DNA of 6,784 bases from Spirochaetaceae bacterium (GTDB lineage: Bacteria; Spirochaetota; Spirochaetia; Spirochaetales_E; Spirochaetaceae_B). The stretch spans positions 1-6,784 of the forward strand of contig QKJO01000173.1 of the NCBI GenBank assembly GCA_003249275.1, in the 5' to 3' direction. Below are positions 6,531 through 6,784 of the stretch, in pieces (position 1 is the stretch's first letter; every line of letters begins with the position of its first letter). The notes under the pieces are model-generated. The model saw nothing but the letters and a program-made list of their open reading frames with translations. It made no database searches and had not been told where the DNA came from. Position numbers and translations under genes: made by a program.

Positions 6531-6784
6531 TTACAGGAAGTATAAACCCTTCCCCCCAGTTTCACTGCCTGACCGCACATGGCCTGACAAGACCATCAGC
6601 AAAGCGCCCATCTGGTGCAGCGTAGACCTGCGCGACGGTAACCAGGCACTACCCATTCCCATGAATGTGCAGGAAAAGCTGGAACTCTTCGACCTACTTC
6701 TAAAAATTGGTTTTAAAGAAATTGAGATCGGATTCCCCTCCGCATCCCAAACTGAATTCGATTATCTCAGAACCCTCATCGAAC
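6520..6784 (+). CDS. leuA: 2-isopropylmalate synthase, N-terminal part (partial, runs off the window)
   Basis: First 88 codons of the enzyme for the committed step of leucine synthesis: acetyl-CoA plus 2-oxoisovalerate gives 2-isopropylmalate and CoA. The N-terminus is diagnostic. It reads [16 protein letters not shown], then [17 protein letters not shown] (28-44) with the catalytic and metal-binding R38-D39 pair, then the TIM-barrel strand [21 protein letters not shown] (starting at 64). This opening belongs to the yeast/actinobacterial-type LeuA, normally about 550-600 residues with a C-terminal leucine-sensing domain outside this window. ATG 6520 has a strong AAGGAGA (6508-6514) about 6 nt upstream. 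Several CTA, GGT, AAC and CGC codons in this short stretch look different from the CTG/GGA-rich genes to the left, which may reflect higher expression or a different origin. The gene is divergent from the permease-lyase operon. Confidence 0.92.
   Translation, partial: MSYDYRKYKPFPPVSLPDRTWPDKTISKAPIWCSVDLRDGNQALPIPMNVQEKLELFDLLLKIGFKEIEIGFPSASQTEFDYLRTLIE

Overview
The window looks like ordinary bacterial chromosome: moderately GC-rich genes, short gaps and AT-rich promoter regions. No mobile element, CRISPR array, tRNA or rRNA is visible. Several proteins recall spirochaete homologues: a cystalysin-like C-S lyase, an ABC-substrate-binding hybrid kinase and a small E2-like acyltransferase with a degenerate active-site motif. 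A free-living member of Spirochaetota is my best guess. This is an inference from protein flavour, not a proven placement.

Layout on the left, + strand: the C-terminal 70 codons of an E2-type acyltransferase-like protein end at 213. An AT-rich intergenic stretch (214-373) carries likely promoter elements. A large membrane-bound hybrid sensor histidine kinase follows (374-3466): signal peptide, periplasmic ABC_sub_bind-type sensor, one membrane helix, two PAS regions, HisKA, HATPase and a C-terminal receiver. Twelve bases after its stop lies an RlmB/TrmH-family rRNA 2'-O-methyltransferase gene (3479-4210), very probably on the same transcript.

Layout on the right: a two-gene minus-strand operon converges on rlmB. 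It consists of an AEC-family permease (6324-5389) and a MalY/PatB-type PLP C-S lyase or aminotransferase (5392-4160), coupled by an ATGA overlap. The lyase gene overlaps the 3' end of rlmB by 51 bp, in exact codon register. Divergent from the operon, leuA (2-isopropylmalate synthase, eukaryote/actinobacterial type) starts at 6520 and runs off the window.

The 195-bp divergent region 6325-6519 holds a 19-bp inverted repeat, weak promoter candidates on both strands, and a 13-codon open frame with its own Shine-Dalgarno that overlaps the leuA start. Functionally, the right half combines amino-acid biosynthesis (leucine), sulfur amino-acid cleavage and organic-anion or amino-acid transport. The left half combines signal transduction with rRNA modification. 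I see no convincing novel multi-gene system. The best leads are the short leader frame before leuA, the in-register convergent overlap, the inverted repeat in the divergent promoter, and the altered catalytic motif in the first partial gene.
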